From NCBI RefSeq assembly GCF_004362665.1, contig NZ_SNXR01000013.1, positions 124,001 to 188,000 on the forward strand: DNA of 64,000 nt, in the 5' to 3' direction. The translations under genes and the position numbers were made by a program. The DNA comes from Flavobacterium dankookense (GTDB taxonomy: Bacteria; Bacteroidota; Bacteroidia; Flavobacteriales; Flavobacteriaceae). The notes beneath the pieces are model-generated. The model did no database searches and was not told where the DNA came from. It saw only the letters and a list, made by a program, of their open reading frames with translations. Shown in pieces: positions 15,786 through 25,959 of the stretch; within the stretch, counting starts at the first letter, position 1; each line of letters starts with the position of its first letter.

Positions 15786-17090
15786 TTAATTTTCAGGTTC
15801 GCCATAAAGGTCAAATTCGGTAGCATCGATAATTTTTACTGTTACAAATTCTCCTGTTTTTACATAAAATTTAGATGCATCAATCAACACTTCGTTATCA
15901 ACATCTGGACTATCAAATTCGGTTCTTCCAACGAAATATTGACCTTCTTTTCTATCAATAATACATTTGAATGTTTGACCAATTTTTTCTTGATTTAAAT
16001 CCCATGAAATTTGAGATTGTAAATCCATAATCTCTTGTGCACGAGCTTTTTTTACTTCCTCAGGAACATCGTCTTCAAGTGCAAAAGCACCAGTGTTTTC
16101 TTCATGCGAATAAGTAAAACATCCTAAACGCTCAAATTTCATTTCTTGAACCCAGTCTCTCATGATTTCAAAATCTTCTTGTGTTTCGCCAGGATAACCG
16201 ACAATTAAAGTTGTTCTGATTGTCATTCCCGGAACAGCTGCGCGAAATTCCTTTAGCAATTTAGTTGTTTTCTCTTTTGTAGTTCCACGTTTCATGGATT
16301 TCAAAATACTATCTGAAATGTGCTGCAACGGAATATCGATATAATTACAAATTTTTGGTTCGCGCTTCATCAAATCCAATACATCCATGGGAAAACCTGT
16401 CGGGAAAGCATAATGAAGACGTATCCATTCGATTCCTTCTACTTTTACTAAGTTTTCAAGAAGTTCGGCTAGGTTTCTTTTTTTGTATAAATCTAAACCA
16501 TAATAAGTCAAGTCTTGGGCAATAAGAATTAGTTCTTTTACCCCATTTTTAGCCAATCCTTCAGCTTCTTTTACCAGTTTTTCAATAGATTGCGATACAT
16601 GTTTTCCACGCATTAACGGAATAGCACAAAAACTACAAGGTCTGTCGCAACCTTCAGCAATTTTTAGGTAAGCATAATTTTTTGGAGTTGTTGTCAAACG
16701 TTCGCCAAGAAGTTCGTGCTTATAATCGGCACCAAGTGCTTTTAATAACAAAGGTAATTCGGTTGTTCCAAAATATTGGTCAACATTTGGAATTTCTTTT
16801 TCTAAATCTGGTCGGTATCTTTCCGAAAGACATCCCGTTACGAAAACTTTATCAACAATACCTTTTTCTTTTTTATCGGCATATTCCAAAATGGTATTTA
16901 CTGATTCAGCTTTGGCATTATCGATAAATCCACAAGTGTTTATAACGACAATATTACCTTCTTGCTCATGTACAACATCTTTTCCGCTAGCTTTTAATTG
17001 TCCCATTAAGACTTCGCTATCATAAGTGTTTTTTGAGCATCCAAGTGTGATGACGTTGATTTTGTTTTTCTTTAAAGATTTAGTTCTCAT
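15786..17090 (-). CDS. rimO: Ribosomal protein S12 methylthiotransferase RimO
   Basis: 434 residues, the normal length. The N-terminal UPF0004 domain has its cluster-binding cysteines in L-G-C-S-K-N, I-N-T-C-G-F and T-G-C-L-S-E. The radical SAM motif E-G-C-D-R-P-C-S-F-C has Cys148, Cys152 and Cys155. A TRAM domain ends the protein. L-G-C-S-K-N and the E-E-N-T-G-A segment point to RimO rather than MiaB. It adds a methylthio group to the conserved Asp of ribosomal protein S12. It is first in a two-gene operon with its own promoter. Confidence 0.95.
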   Translation of the reverse strand: MRTKSLKKNKINVITLGCSKNTYDSEVLMGQLKASGKDVVHEQEGNIVVINTCGFIDNAKAESVNTILEYADKKEKGIVDKVFVTGCLSERYRPDLEKEIPNVDQYFGTTELPLLLKALGADYKHELLGERLTTTPKNYAYLKIAEGCDRPCSFCAIPLMRGKHVSQSIEKLVKEAEGLAKNGVKELILIAQDLTYYGLDLYKKRNLAELLENLVKVEGIEWIRLHYAFPTGFPMDVLDLMKREPKICNYIDIPLQHISDSILKSMKRGTTKEKTTKLLKEFRAAVPGMTIRTTLIVGYPGETQEDFEIMRDWVQEMKFERLGCFTYSHEENTGAFALEDDVPEEVKKARAQEIMDLQSQISWDLNQEKIGQTFKCIIDRKEGQYFVGRTEFDSPDVDNEVLIDASKFYVKTGEFVTVKIIDATEFDLYGEPEN

Positions 17091-17109
17091 TGACTTAAAA
17101 ATTGGAGTG

Positions 17110-17117
17110 CAAAATTA
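17110..17117 (-). promoter_or_regulatory. TAnnTTTG -7 element of rimO
   Basis: On the minus strand TAATTTTG lies 19 bases before the ATG. Confidence 0.55.
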
Positions 17118-17144
17118 CGGTTTTATTTGGTTTTTGCAGTCATT

Positions 17145-17179
17145 AAAATAAAAAACCATTCTGAATTATCAGAATGGTT
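17145..17179 (-). terminator. Intrinsic terminator of the FadL-like gene
   Basis: On the minus strand AACCATTCTGAT pairs with ATCAGAATGGTT around a short loop and a T run follows. Confidence 0.8.
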
Positions 17180-17200
17180 GAGAAATAGTAGCTTTATAAT

Positions 17201-18709
17201 TTAAAAATTAACAGAGTAACTCAACGTTATATTGTTGTTGTAACGACTTATTCTGGCTGGATCTGTCATTCCTGATGAAAGAAATGCTTGGTTCATTTTT
17301 CTGTGTTCATAGTTGTAGGCTAAATCAATTTTATTTTCGCCAAAACTATATCCAATACCACCTGAATAACCAGTTAAATCGCCAAAATTTTGATCTACTT
17401 TATATGGACTTTGGTCAAAACGATAACCACCACGAATAGATAGTTGTTTGATTTTGTATTCGCCACCAAGTCTAAATTCTAATGCATTGCCAAGAGCAGT
17501 ATTCATATAATTATTCAAAACACTATGCACGACATCATTTTTTGGTTTGAATCGAGTAGTGCTATAATCCTTAGTTGAAACATCCGCACTTAGTAACCCT
17601 TTTTTAGCAAAGATAAAAGCAACACTTCCAGTCCATTTACTTGGAGTTTGAATATTATAAGGTAAATATTCAATAGTTGGTTGGTATGAAGCAGGAAATT
17701 CATTATTGTCTGGATTATTTAAACTTCTTGTAGCAACACCTTGAGTTAATTCATCAGTAATTCTGTACCATGTTGGTGATTCGTAGGAAACTCCAAAACG
17801 AACATATTCTGCTGGTTTTACAATAGCACCAAGGTTAAAAGAAATTCCTGTTCCTAACGTATTTAATTGATTTTCAAAAAGAACTTCTGTAATAGTTGAA
17901 CCAGTATCATATAATGGGTTTGAATTTTCTTCATATACAGTAAATGATTTACGAATGTCAACGAAATGAAAATTAACGTTTGCTCCTAAAATTATTTTAT
18001 CTTTATATGAAGTGGAAAAATTCCCAGTTAATTTACCATTATAACCAGTTGTAGAAACCTGATTTTGTTGAAAATAATTTCCACCTAAAGGAATATTGGT
18101 GTAATATTCGGTGTCGTTTAAATTACCAGTTTGTGATTCAAAAATATACGTATCATAACCCAAATAAGCTTGTTGCTCATAAAAATTTAAACTAGTATAA
18201 TCGTAATTTGTTATAAAATCCAACGGAATTCCTTGCGCAATATTTACAAAGTAATTTCCAATCGAATTATAAGGATTTGTTCCAGCAGAGAAAACGCTGT
18301 TGCCGAAATTATTAGTGTTCTCGTAATTTACAGCTACAGAGAATTTTTTCCAATCTGTTTTTCCAGAGTTATCTTTGAATACAAAAACAGCTCCAAATTG
18401 GTTTAAATCTAATGAAACATCTGTTTCTGATGTTTTTGTTCCAAAATAACGCGAGCTATTTTTTGTGTTAAACATTGATCCAGTAACTGTTCCGAAGTTA
18501 TTGTTAAAAAATATTGAACCAGCAGGGTTTTGATTAATGGCTGATAAATCACCACCAACAGCTCCAAATGCGCCACTCATTGCTCTATATCGAGCTGTCC
18601 CTGTAATGTTGTCAACGGCTAATCTAAGTGCATCGTCAACATTTGTTTCTTGGGCTTGTAATGATGTTATTGACAACCCGATTAATAGAATAGAAATGTA
18701 CTTTTTCAT
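17201..18709 (-). CDS. FadL/OmpP1-family outer-membrane transport protein
   Basis: 502 residues from ATG 18709. A TTG five codons upstream is possible but gives a worse N-terminus. The signal peptide ends L-Q-A-Q. A-R-Y-R-A-M-S-G-A-F-G-A-V-G-G-D-L-S-A-I and N-Q-N-P-A-G are the N-terminal hatch signature of FadL/TodX channels. The rest alternates as amphipathic beta strands and ends in ...S-Y-S-V-N-F with a terminal Phe. It should let hydrophobic compounds cross the outer membrane. It lies 56 bases after the Trp/Gly-rich lipoprotein gene with no promoter seen between, so the two are probably cotranscribed. Confidence 0.85.
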   Translation of the reverse strand: MKKYISILLIGLSITSLQAQETNVDDALRLAVDNITGTARYRAMSGAFGAVGGDLSAINQNPAGSIFFNNNFGTVTGSMFNTKNSSRYFGTKTSETDVSLDLNQFGAVFVFKDNSGKTDWKKFSVAVNYENTNNFGNSVFSAGTNPYNSIGNYFVNIAQGIPLDFITNYDYTSLNFYEQQAYLGYDTYIFESQTGNLNDTEYYTNIPLGGNYFQQNQVSTTGYNGKLTGNFSTSYKDKIILGANVNFHFVDIRKSFTVYEENSNPLYDTGSTITEVLFENQLNTLGTGISFNLGAIVKPAEYVRFGVSYESPTWYRITDELTQGVATRSLNNPDNNEFPASYQPTIEYLPYNIQTPSKWTGSVAFIFAKKGLLSADVSTKDYSTTRFKPKNDVVHSVLNNYMNTALGNALEFRLGGEYKIKQLSIRGGYRFDQSPYKVDQNFGDLTGYSGGIGYSFGENKIDLAYNYEHRKMNQAFLSSGMTDPARISRYNNNITLSYSVNF

Positions 18710-18765
18710 ATATAATTTTTTCAAAAAAAATCCTATTACTTTACTTCACAGGATGTAAAATAGTT

Positions 18766-19743
18766 TTATCGTCTTCCGCCGCCGCCAGATGATCTTCCAC
18801 CACCATAGCTTCCGCCGCCATAACTTCCACCACCAGATGATCTTCCGCCACTGTAGCTTGAATTTGATCTTGGCGAATCATTCCTTGAAGGAGAAGTTGT
18901 TCTAACACTGTTGCTTCTTGTTTGCGAATTTGAAGCACTAGGTCTTGTATTTGAATTTGTAGAATTTACATTTCTTGTACCAACGGTATTAGATCTTGTT
19001 GTAGTTCCTCTGGAAGATCCAAAAGTTGAGTTGTTTCTGCCCGTTGTTGTAAATGAATTCCCTCGTCTTCCTACAGTTGCAGTATGTGTTCTTCCATTTC
19101 CATTTCTTGAATTATATCCATATCCGTCATTTCTTCCTCTTCTTCCACCGTTGTAGTAACTGTTGTAAAAACCATTATTCCAACCCCAGTTATTTCCATA
19201 CCAATAAGGATTATTCCAACCCCAACCCCAATTAGGTCCATACCAGTTATTCCATCCCCAACCAGCATTCCAACCTAAGCCGACATTCCATCCCCAATTT
19301 GGTCCATACCAACTATTCCAAGCCCAATTGTTCCAACCCCAATAGTTGCCGTACCAGTAATTATTCCAAAAACCTGCACCCCAATTATTGTCATAAACAT
19401 TTACAGTGACATTTTGAGGGTTATTTCCCCAGCCTGAATATGAATTATTATATTCTTCTTGATTATTTGACGGTTCTGTACTAGAAACTGAAGAATAATT
19501 TTCTACATCTGTAAAAATTTCATTCGAATCTTGATTTAAGGAACTAAAATACTCTTTGTATTTGTTGCTGTTTGTATTGTCTGGAGTTACTTCATTAGTT
19601 TTATTGGTAGTGTCTGAATAAACACCATCATTGTCATAATATGATGTGTTTTGATAAGAACCACAAGAAAATAGGACAGCATATAAACATCCAACGGCTA
19701 TCGAATTGGATATTTTTTTCGTAAAAGGAAAGTTTGTTTTCAT
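18766..19743 (-). CDS. Low-complexity Trp/Gly/Asn-rich lipoprotein
   Basis: 325 residues starting at ATG 19743. This start gives a lipoprotein signal with L-F-S-C lipobox. A longer frame to 19776 begins inside the promoter and is rejected. After an acidic Ser/Asn linker, residues about 115-200 are a run of N-W-G-W-N / W-Y-G-P-N-W-G-W-type repeats. Next come an Arg/Ser/Thr-rich segment and a Gly-rich tail (S-Y-G-G-G-S-Y-G-G-G-R). I do not recognise a functional family. The composition suggests a surface-exposed, disordered or matrix-like protein. It heads a two-gene unit with the FadL-like gene. Confidence 0.75.
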   Translation of the reverse strand: MKTNFPFTKKISNSIAVGCLYAVLFSCGSYQNTSYYDNDGVYSDTTNKTNEVTPDNTNSNKYKEYFSSLNQDSNEIFTDVENYSSVSSTEPSNNQEEYNNSYSGWGNNPQNVTVNVYDNNWGAGFWNNYWYGNYWGWNNWAWNSWYGPNWGWNVGLGWNAGWGWNNWYGPNWGWGWNNPYWYGNNWGWNNGFYNSYYNGGRRGRNDGYGYNSRNGNGRTHTATVGRRGNSFTTTGRNNSTFGSSRGTTTRSNTVGTRNVNSTNSNTRPSASNSQTRSNSVRTTSPSRNDSPRSNSSYSGGRSSGGGSYGGGSYGGGRSSGGGGRR

Positions 19744-19773
19744 ATCAGTAGCATTTTTTATTGTTGGACTATA

Positions 19774-19781
19774 CAAAAATA
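19774..19781 (-). promoter_or_regulatory. TAnnTTTG -7 element of the Trp/Gly-rich lipoprotein gene
   Basis: Minus-strand TATTTTTG lies 30 bases before ATG 19743. Confidence 0.5.
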
Positions 19782-19844
19782 GTTAGTTTTGCTAAATAAA
19801 ATAGTTAAAAAAAGATTAACAATATTTGTGCCAAAGTATTTAAT

Positions 19845-21323
19845 ATGAGCAAGAACTTAACAAAAAGAGAAGAAGATTATTCTAGATGGTATAATGAACT
19901 GGTTGTCAGTGCTGATTTGGCTGAGAATTCAGGTGTTCGAGGTTGTATGGTTATCAAACCTTATGGCTATGCTATTTGGGAAAAAATGCAAGCAGAATTA
20001 GATAGAATGTTTAAAGAAACGGGACATAGTAATGCTTATTTTCCTCTTTTCGTTCCAAAAAGTATGTTTGAAGCTGAAGAAAAAAACGCTGAAGGCTTTG
20101 CTAAAGAATGTGCTATTGTCACTCATTATAGATTAAAAAATGATCCAGACAAACCAGGAAAATTGATGGTTGACCCAAATGCTAAGTTGGAAGAAGAATT
20201 AATTGTTCGTCCAACTAGTGAAGCTATCATTTGGAGTACATATAAAAATTGGGTACAATCCTATAGAGATTTACCGTTATTAATAAACCAGTGGGCAAAT
20301 GTTGTTCGTTGGGAAATGAGAACTCGTTTATTTCTTAGAACAGCTGAGTTTCTTTGGCAAGAAGGTCACACTGCACATGCAACAAAAGTGGAAGCTATTG
20401 AAGAAACAGAACGAATGATGAATGTTTATGCTGATTTTGTTCAAAATTTCATGGCAATTCCTGTTGTAAAAGGAATAAAAACCGCAAATGAACGTTTTGC
20501 TGGAGCTGATGAAACCTATTGTATTGAAGCATTAATGCAAGATGGAAAAGCGCTTCAAGCTGGAACTTCACATTTTCTAGGTCAGAATTTCGCAAAAGCA
20601 TTCGATGTTAAATTTACAAATAAAGAAGGAAAACAAGAGCATGTTTGGGGAACTTCGTGGGGAGTTTCAACACGATTGATGGGTGCATTAGTTATGACGC
20701 ATTCAGACGACAAAGGTTTGGTTTTGCCTCCAAATTTAGCTCCAATTCAAGTGGTGATTGTTCCTATTTTTAAAAATCACGAGCAATTTGACCAAATAAA
20801 ATTAGTTGTTGATGATTTAGTTCAATCATTAAAAAAACTTGGTGTTTCTGTAAAATTTGATGTTCGTGATACACTTTCACCAGGATTTAAATTTAACGAG
20901 CATGAATTAAAAGGTGTTCCAATACGAATAGCTGTTGGACCAAAAGATATAGAAAATGGAACTTTTGAAATAGCTAGACGCGACACTTTGACTAAAGAAA
21001 TAGTTTCTAAAGATGGAGTAGTGCATTATGTTTCAAACTTATTGGAGCAAATACAAAACGATTTATTCAACAAAGCACTTGATTATAGAAACAACCATAT
21101 AACAGAGGTTAATTCGTTTGAAGAATTCAAGGATGTATTAGAAAATAAAGCAGGTTTTATTTCTGCTCATTGGGATGGAACATCAGAAACTGAAGAGAAA
21201 ATTAAAGATTTAACCAAGGCAACCATCCGTTGTATTCCATTAGATAGAAAAAATGAAGAAGGAATTTGTATTTTTTCTGGAGGGCAATCTGTTGGTAGAG
21301 TGTTGTTTGCAAAGGCGTATTAA
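19845..21323 (+). CDS. proS: Prolyl-tRNA synthetase (short, archaeal/eukaryotic-type)
   Basis: 492 residues, the class II ProRS form that lacks the ~180-residue editing insertion. Motif 2-like [24 protein letters not shown] is seen near residue 165 and V-R-P-T-S-E-A near 123. Motif 3 lies at [12 protein letters not shown]. The anticodon-binding domain starts at V-V-I-V-P-I-F and the C-terminal zinc-domain region ends in A-K-A-Y. It charges tRNA-Pro. An imperfect -7 box (AATATTTG) precedes it. Confidence 0.95.
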   Translation: MSKNLTKREEDYSRWYNELVVSADLAENSGVRGCMVIKPYGYAIWEKMQAELDRMFKETGHSNAYFPLFVPKSMFEAEEKNAEGFAKECAIVTHYRLKNDPDKPGKLMVDPNAKLEEELIVRPTSEAIIWSTYKNWVQSYRDLPLLINQWANVVRWEMRTRLFLRTAEFLWQEGHTAHATKVEAIEETERMMNVYADFVQNFMAIPVVKGIKTANERFAGADETYCIEALMQDGKALQAGTSHFLGQNFAKAFDVKFTNKEGKQEHVWGTSWGVSTRLMGALVMTHSDDKGLVLPPNLAPIQVVIVPIFKNHEQFDQIKLVVDDLVQSLKKLGVSVKFDVRDTLSPGFKFNEHELKGVPIRIAVGPKDIENGTFEIARRDTLTKEIVSKDGVVHYVSNLLEQIQNDLFNKALDYRNNHITEVNSFEEFKDVLENKAGFISAHWDGTSETEEKIKDLTKATIRCIPLDRKNEEGICIFSGGQSVGRVLFAKAY

Positions 21324-21352
21324 AAAAAAATAAAAAAAAATTATCCTGACAC

Positions 21353-21382
21353 TTGCGAAAATAAAAAATAGTTGTATTTTTG
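21353..21382 (+). promoter_or_regulatory. Promoter of tRNA-Glu and probably rpsT
   Basis: TTG at 21353-21355 and TATTTTTG at 21375-21382 are 19 bases apart. The tRNA begins 20 bases later. Confidence 0.7.
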
Positions 21383-21401
21383 CATCCGCAATGAGAAAGT
21401 T

Positions 21402-21473
21402 GGCCCGTTCGTCTATCGGTTAGGACGCATGGTTTTCATCCATGTAAGAGGGGTTCGATTCCCCTACGGGCTA
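21402..21473 (+). tRNA. tRNA-Glu (anticodon TTC)
   Basis: Acceptor GGCCCGT pairs with ACGGGCT with a G1-U72 wobble. The anticodon stem CATGG/CCATG encloses loop TTTTCAT, giving TTC. The T arm is GAGGGGTTCGATTCCCC-like. CCA is not encoded. rpsT starts 31 bases downstream with no terminator between, so the two are likely one transcript. Confidence 0.95.
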
Positions 21474-21503
21474 CAAAATTTATTTAATTAAGAAAAAGAA
21501 AAA

Positions 21504-21758
21504 ATGGCAAATCATAAGTCAGCTTTAAAAAGAATTAGAAGTAACGAGAAAAAAAGAGTGTTAAACAAATACCAACACAAAACTACTCGTAATGCTATAA
21601 AAGCGTTAAGATTGTCAACTGACAAATCTGATGCTGCTACAAAATTATCAGCTGTGGTTTCTATGATTGATAAATTAGCTAAGAAAAATATCATTCATGA
21701 TAACAAAGCTTCAAACTTGAAATCAAAATTAACTAAGCATGTTTCTAGTCTTGCGTAA
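21504..21758 (+). CDS. rpsT: 30S ribosomal protein S20
   Basis: 84 residues, the typical size. The N-terminus M-A-N-H-K-S-A-L-K-R-I-R-S-N-E-K-K-R is the S20 signature, and the protein is a basic three-helix bundle that binds 16S rRNA. It is downstream of tRNA-Glu and shares its promoter. A strong terminator follows. Confidence 0.95.
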   Translation: MANHKSALKRIRSNEKKRVLNKYQHKTTRNAIKALRLSTDKSDAATKLSAVVSMIDKLAKKNIIHDNKASNLKSKLTKHVSSLA

Positions 21759-21776
21759 TTAATTAATTCATATTAT

Positions 21777-21806
21777 AAAAAAAGCACTCATTTGAGTGCT
21801 TTTTTT
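21777..21806. terminator. Bidirectional terminator between rpsT and the response regulator gene
   Basis: AAAGCACTCA / TGAGTGCTTT with a TT loop, A run before and T run after. Confidence 0.85.
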
Positions 21807-21809
21807 GCT

Positions 21810-22220
21810 TTATATTTTACCCTTCAAACTTTCTAGAATTTCTTTTGTAATCGGTTTAGATAAAAAGCCGATTACCATTGGATAGTTTTTTGATTTTTCC
21901 ACATCACTAGGATCTATAGTGGATGATAATACTATGAATTTTGAGTTTATAAATGTTTCATTGTATTTTTTCTTAAAATAACTGTCCAGAAATTCCCAAC
22001 CGTTCATAATGGGCATATTTAAATCTAAAAAAATCAATTCTGGGTATATGGTGTTTGTGTTGTTTTTAAACACCTCAATTAGGTTGTCAAAATAAAGTAA
22101 AGCTTCTTCACCATTTTGAGCTACGTCAATTTCTTGGGCAAATTCTACCTTCTCGATGACTTTTTTACAAAGCATCAAAGTGATTGGATCATCATCAACA
22201 CAAAATACTTTTTTTATCAT
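21810..22220 (-). CDS. Single-domain response regulator
   Basis: 136 residues, a receiver domain only. The acidic pocket is V-D-D-D-P at 8-12, the phosphoacceptor Asp66 is in F-L-D-L-N-M-P, the switch residues are in V-L-S-S-T and the Lys is in L-S-K-P-I-T. There is no output domain, so it should act by protein contact or in a phosphorelay. Its ATG directly abuts the stop codon of the histidine kinase gene, a clear functional pair. Confidence 0.92.
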   Translation of the reverse strand: MIKKVFCVDDDPITLMLCKKVIEKVEFAQEIDVAQNGEEALLYFDNLIEVFKNNTNTIYPELIFLDLNMPIMNGWEFLDSYFKKKYNETFINSKFIVLSSTIDPSDVEKSKNYPMVIGFLSKPITKEILESLKGKI

Positions 22221-23942
22221 TTAATTGTTTTTAAAAGTGATTGTAAAGGTAGTTCCTTTTCCAACTTCACTTTCTACATCTATACTTCCGTTCATGGATT
22301 CTACTTGAGATTTTACTAAATACAAGCCTAATCCTTTGCTGTCTGGATGGTTGTGAAATCTTTGATACAGTCCGAAAATTTTATTTTTGTTTCTTTCCAT
22401 ATCAATTCCAATTCCGTTGTCTTTAAAACTCAAAATTATATTGTCATCAACTACTTTTGATGTTATTGTAATTTTTAATTGTTTATTTGGAGACTTATAT
22501 TTAATTGAATTCGTGAGTAAATTTAAAAAAATACTTTCTAAATATGATTTATTTGAGTTTAAAATTGATAATTCATCTAGTTCAATTTTTAATATTGGTT
22601 TATGAATGCCGATTAGAAAGCTCAATTGATTGAATACATTTTCAAATACTTCTTTTATTAAAACCTTTTCCTTGTTTATGGATGGATTGTCCTTAATTAT
22701 AATAACTTTAACTAAATCATTTATAGTTTCATTTAGAAGATGTGTTGACGTTGAAAATCCGTTTATTATTTCTTTTAATTCTGGATTGTCAATTGGAATA
22801 TCATCAACAAGGTTTAAAAGTCCAGTTAAATTTGATAATGGTGCTCTTAAGTTATGTGAAGTGATGTAGGAGAATTGTTTTAAATCATTATTGTTTTGAG
22901 TTAATTCTCTAATGAGTTGTTCGCGTTCTTTTTCTTTTTCCTTTTCGATTGTAACGTCTCTTTGAATTGAAATCCAATGTGAATGATCTCCTGCTTTGTT
23001 GGTTACTGGCATCATCGAGAAATTAATCCAAAATTCGGTTCCGTCCTTTCTATAGCTTATAGTTTCAATAGTAAATCCTTTATATTGAAGGATATTGGTT
23101 CTTATTTTATCTAGTTGTAAAACATCTGATTTTTCACCAAAAAGAATTAAAGGTGATTTTCCAATTGCATCTTCGGCATCATATCCTGTTATTTTAGTAA
23201 ATGCAGAGTTTACAAAAAGTATGTTTGGAATTGAATTTTCATCAAGAGTAATTCCAGTGATCATAATGGCATCTTTAGATTGCGTAATCACAGTTTCTAA
23301 TAAACGTAGGCGCTGTTCTTCCTCTTTTTCTTTAGTGACATCTTGAATTGCTCCAATCATTCGAATGGGTTTGTCGTCTTTGTCTTTTATTAAAAAACCT
23401 CTGTCAAGAACATATTTAAAACTACCATCAGCACACATAAATCGGTATTCATCTTGCCATCTTTCTGTTCTTTGCTCAATGAAAGAATAGAGTTTTATAG
23501 ACATTCTAAGCGTATCTTCGGGATGAATCTTACTAAACCACCAAGTTGAGTTTTTTCCGATTTCTTCTTTTCTATATCCAAAAACTCCTTGAATTCCCTT
23601 ATTCCAAACCATTTGGTCTTCTTCCAATTTCCAATCCCAAATTGTATCACTGGTAGCTTTTGCAACTATGTCATAACGTTCTTTCGACTCGATGATTTCA
23701 CGGTTAGTGTTTTTTAATTTTTTTAAAACATTTCGATTGTGTTTTTCGTTTTGACCAATTAAAAATTTAAAAACAAGTGCAGAAATTAAGATTAATACAA
23801 CATCTTTTATATAGTTATAATACTCTAATTTTTCAATAGAAGAAATAGTGAAATATCCAAATACTAGCTTATGTGCAACATAAGCCACAATAATTAATAT
23901 AACAACATAGGCTAATGTTATTTTATTGGAATTATTTTTCAT
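22221..23942 (-). CDS. Membrane PAS-domain sensor histidine kinase
   Basis: 573 residues from ATG 23942. A TTG at 23960 is upstream of the promoter and is rejected. Two membrane helices lie at about 9-30 and 43-60 with a short loop. Two PAS/PAC modules follow at about 85-205 and 210-335 (W-D-W-K-L-E-E-D; I-T-G-Y-D-A-E-D-A). The HisKA box T-S-H-N-L-R-A-P-L-S-N carries His363. The HATPase has L-L-T-N-S-I-K-Y (N box), D-N-G-I-G-I-D and G-L-G-L-Y-L-V-K. It should sense a cytoplasmic or membrane signal through PAS and phosphorylate the adjacent single-domain regulator. Confidence 0.92.
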   Translation of the reverse strand: MKNNSNKITLAYVVILIIVAYVAHKLVFGYFTISSIEKLEYYNYIKDVVLILISALVFKFLIGQNEKHNRNVLKKLKNTNREIIESKERYDIVAKATSDTIWDWKLEEDQMVWNKGIQGVFGYRKEEIGKNSTWWFSKIHPEDTLRMSIKLYSFIEQRTERWQDEYRFMCADGSFKYVLDRGFLIKDKDDKPIRMIGAIQDVTKEKEEEQRLRLLETVITQSKDAIMITGITLDENSIPNILFVNSAFTKITGYDAEDAIGKSPLILFGEKSDVLQLDKIRTNILQYKGFTIETISYRKDGTEFWINFSMMPVTNKAGDHSHWISIQRDVTIEKEKEKEREQLIRELTQNNNDLKQFSYITSHNLRAPLSNLTGLLNLVDDIPIDNPELKEIINGFSTSTHLLNETINDLVKVIIIKDNPSINKEKVLIKEVFENVFNQLSFLIGIHKPILKIELDELSILNSNKSYLESIFLNLLTNSIKYKSPNKQLKITITSKVVDDNIILSFKDNGIGIDMERNKNKIFGLYQRFHNHPDSKGLGLYLVKSQVESMNGSIDVESEVGKGTTFTITFKNN

Positions 23943-23947
23943 TACTC

Positions 23948-23955
23948 CAAATATA
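23948..23955 (-). promoter_or_regulatory. TAnnTTTG -7 element, probable leaderless start of the histidine kinase gene
   Basis: Minus-strand TATATTTG ends 5 bases before ATG 23942. Confidence 0.55.
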
Positions 23956-24074
23956 GACAAATTCGAATTAGTAAAAAATTTTACTTGAAACTTATTGATG
24001 TTTTTTTTAAACTATCTCACTTTTAAATAATTGTAAACTAAATTAGGTTTCATTTTTTATATCAAATAAAAGTG

Positions 24075-24082
24075 TACCTTTG
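24075..24082 (+). promoter_or_regulatory. TAnnTTTG -7 element of typA
   Basis: TACCTTTG lies 20 bases before the ATG at 24103. Confidence 0.55.
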
Positions 24083-24102
24083 CACCTTCAAAAAAAACAC
24101 AG

Positions 24103-25899
24103 ATGGAATCTATTAGAAACATTGCTATTATTGCTCACGTTGACCACGGTAAGACTACTTTGGTTGATAAAATTATGTATCATTGTCAGTTATTTCGTGA
24201 AAACGAAAACACAGGTGATTTAATTCTTGATAATAACGATTTAGAGCGTGAACGCGGTATTACTATTACATCAAAAAATGTTTCGGTAACGTATAAAGGA
24301 ACTAAAATTAATATTATTGATACTCCAGGTCACGCGGACTTTGGCGGAGAAGTAGAAAGAGTATTGAACATGGCCGATGGTGTTTGCCTTTTGGTAGATG
24401 CTTTTGAAGGTCCAATGCCACAAACTCGTTTTGTTTTACAAAAAGCAATTGATTTAGGTTTAAAACCTTGTGTGGTTATCAATAAAGTTGATAAAGAAAA
24501 CTGTACTCCTGAAGAAGTTCATGAAAAAGTTTTCGATTTAATGTTTGAATTAGGTGCTGAAGAATGGCAATTAGATTTCCCAACAGTTTACGGTTCTGCC
24601 AAAAACAATTGGATGTCTGACCATTGGGAAAATCAAACTGATAATATTGAGCCATTATTAGACATGGTAATTCAAAATGTTCCTGCTCCAAAAGTATCAG
24701 AAGGAACACCACAGATGCTAATTACTTCATTAGACTTTTCAGCATTTACGGGTCGTATCGCAATTGGACGTCTAGAAAGAGGAGTTTTAAAAGAAGGAAT
24801 GCCAATTTCTTTAGTAAAAAGAGATGGTACAGTGATGAAATCTAGAATAAAAGAATTGCACACTTTTGAAGGTCTAGGGCGTAAAAAAGTATTAGAAGTT
24901 ATAGCAGGTGATATTTGTGCAATTGTTGGAGTAGAAGGTTTTGAAATTGGTGATACTATTGCTGATTTTGAAAATCCAGAAGCTTTGCAAACTATTGCTA
25001 TTGACGAACCTACAATGAGTATGTTGTTTACTATCAATGACTCACCTTTCTTTGGTAAAGAAGGTAAATTTGTAACTTCTCGTCACATTAGAGACAGACT
25101 GACTAAAGAATTAGAGAAAAATTTAGCCATGAAATTGGGCGAAACCGATTCGGCTGATAAGTTTATGGTTTTTGGTCGTGGAGTTCTTCATTTATCTGTA
25201 CTTATTGAAACAATGAGAAGAGAAGGGTATGAATTGCAAATTGGTCAACCACAAGTTATCATTAAAGAAATTGATGGTGTAAAATGTGAACCAATAGAAG
25301 AATTAACAATCGATTTACCTGAAACACTTTCTGGAAGAGCAGTGGAATTTGTTACGCAGCGAAAAGGTGAAATGCTAAGTATGGAAACTAAAGGTGAACG
25401 TATGATTATCAAATTTAATATTCCATCTCGTGGAATTATTGGATTGCGTAATCAATTGCTTACTGCTACAGCTGGAGAAGCAATTATGGCACACCGTTTT
25501 ATTGGATATGAACCATATAAAGGAGAAATTGCTGGTCGTAACAAAGGATCGTTAATTTCTATGGAAAAAGGGAAAGCTATTCCTTATTCTATCGATAAAT
25601 TACAAGATCGTGGTAAGTTTTTTGTTGAACCAAATGCTGAAATCTATGAAGGTCAAGTAATTGGTGAAAACTCTCGTGGTGATGATATGTGTGTAAACGT
25701 AACTAAAGAGAAAAAACAATCTAACGTTCGTTCTTCTGGAAATGATGAAAAAGCTAGAATTATTCCGCCAATTATTTTTTCTTTGGAAGAAGCTTTAGAG
25801 TACATTCAAAAAGATGAATATGTAGAATGTACGCCAAAATCTATTCGTTTAAGAAAAATCTATCTTACTGAAACGGATAGAAAAAGATATAAGATATAA
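24103..25899 (+). CDS. typA: Ribosome-binding GTPase TypA/BipA
   Basis: 598 residues, full length. G1 [10 protein letters not shown], switch I R-E-R-G-I-T-I, G3 D-T-P-G-H-A-D-F and G4 N-K-V-D-K are all intact. The remainder has EF-G-like domains II, III and V and the BipA-specific C-terminal domain ([13 protein letters not shown]). It assists ribosome assembly and stress adaptation. The gene is monocistronic, with a promoter 20 bases upstream and a terminator just after it. Confidence 0.95.
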   Translation: MESIRNIAIIAHVDHGKTTLVDKIMYHCQLFRENENTGDLILDNNDLERERGITITSKNVSVTYKGTKINIIDTPGHADFGGEVERVLNMADGVCLLVDAFEGPMPQTRFVLQKAIDLGLKPCVVINKVDKENCTPEEVHEKVFDLMFELGAEEWQLDFPTVYGSAKNNWMSDHWENQTDNIEPLLDMVIQNVPAPKVSEGTPQMLITSLDFSAFTGRIAIGRLERGVLKEGMPISLVKRDGTVMKSRIKELHTFEGLGRKKVLEVIAGDICAIVGVEGFEIGDTIADFENPEALQTIAIDEPTMSMLFTINDSPFFGKEGKFVTSRHIRDRLTKELEKNLAMKLGETDSADKFMVFGRGVLHLSVLIETMRREGYELQIGQPQVIIKEIDGVKCEPIEELTIDLPETLSGRAVEFVTQRKGEMLSMETKGERMIIKFNIPSRGIIGLRNQLLTATAGEAIMAHRFIGYEPYKGEIAGRNKGSLISMEKGKAIPYSIDKLQDRGKFFVEPNAEIYEGQVIGENSRGDDMCVNVTKEKKQSNVRSSGNDEKARIIPPIIFSLEEALEYIQKDEYVECTPKSIRLRKIYLTETDRKRYKI

Positions 25900-25918
25900 T
25901 TTATAGATTTAAATAGTA

Positions 25919-25952
25919 CAAAAAAACCATCTGTGAAAATAGATGGTTTTTT
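25919..25952. terminator. Bidirectional terminator between typA and a lipoprotein gene
   Basis: AAAAAACCATCT pairs with AGATGGTTTTTT around an 8-base loop. Confidence 0.85.
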
Positions 25953-25959
25953 TGTTTTT

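Noticed and set aside
19744-19776. Longer start of the Trp/Gly-rich lipoprotein
   Set aside because: The extension begins inside the promoter element and would hide the lipoprotein signal.
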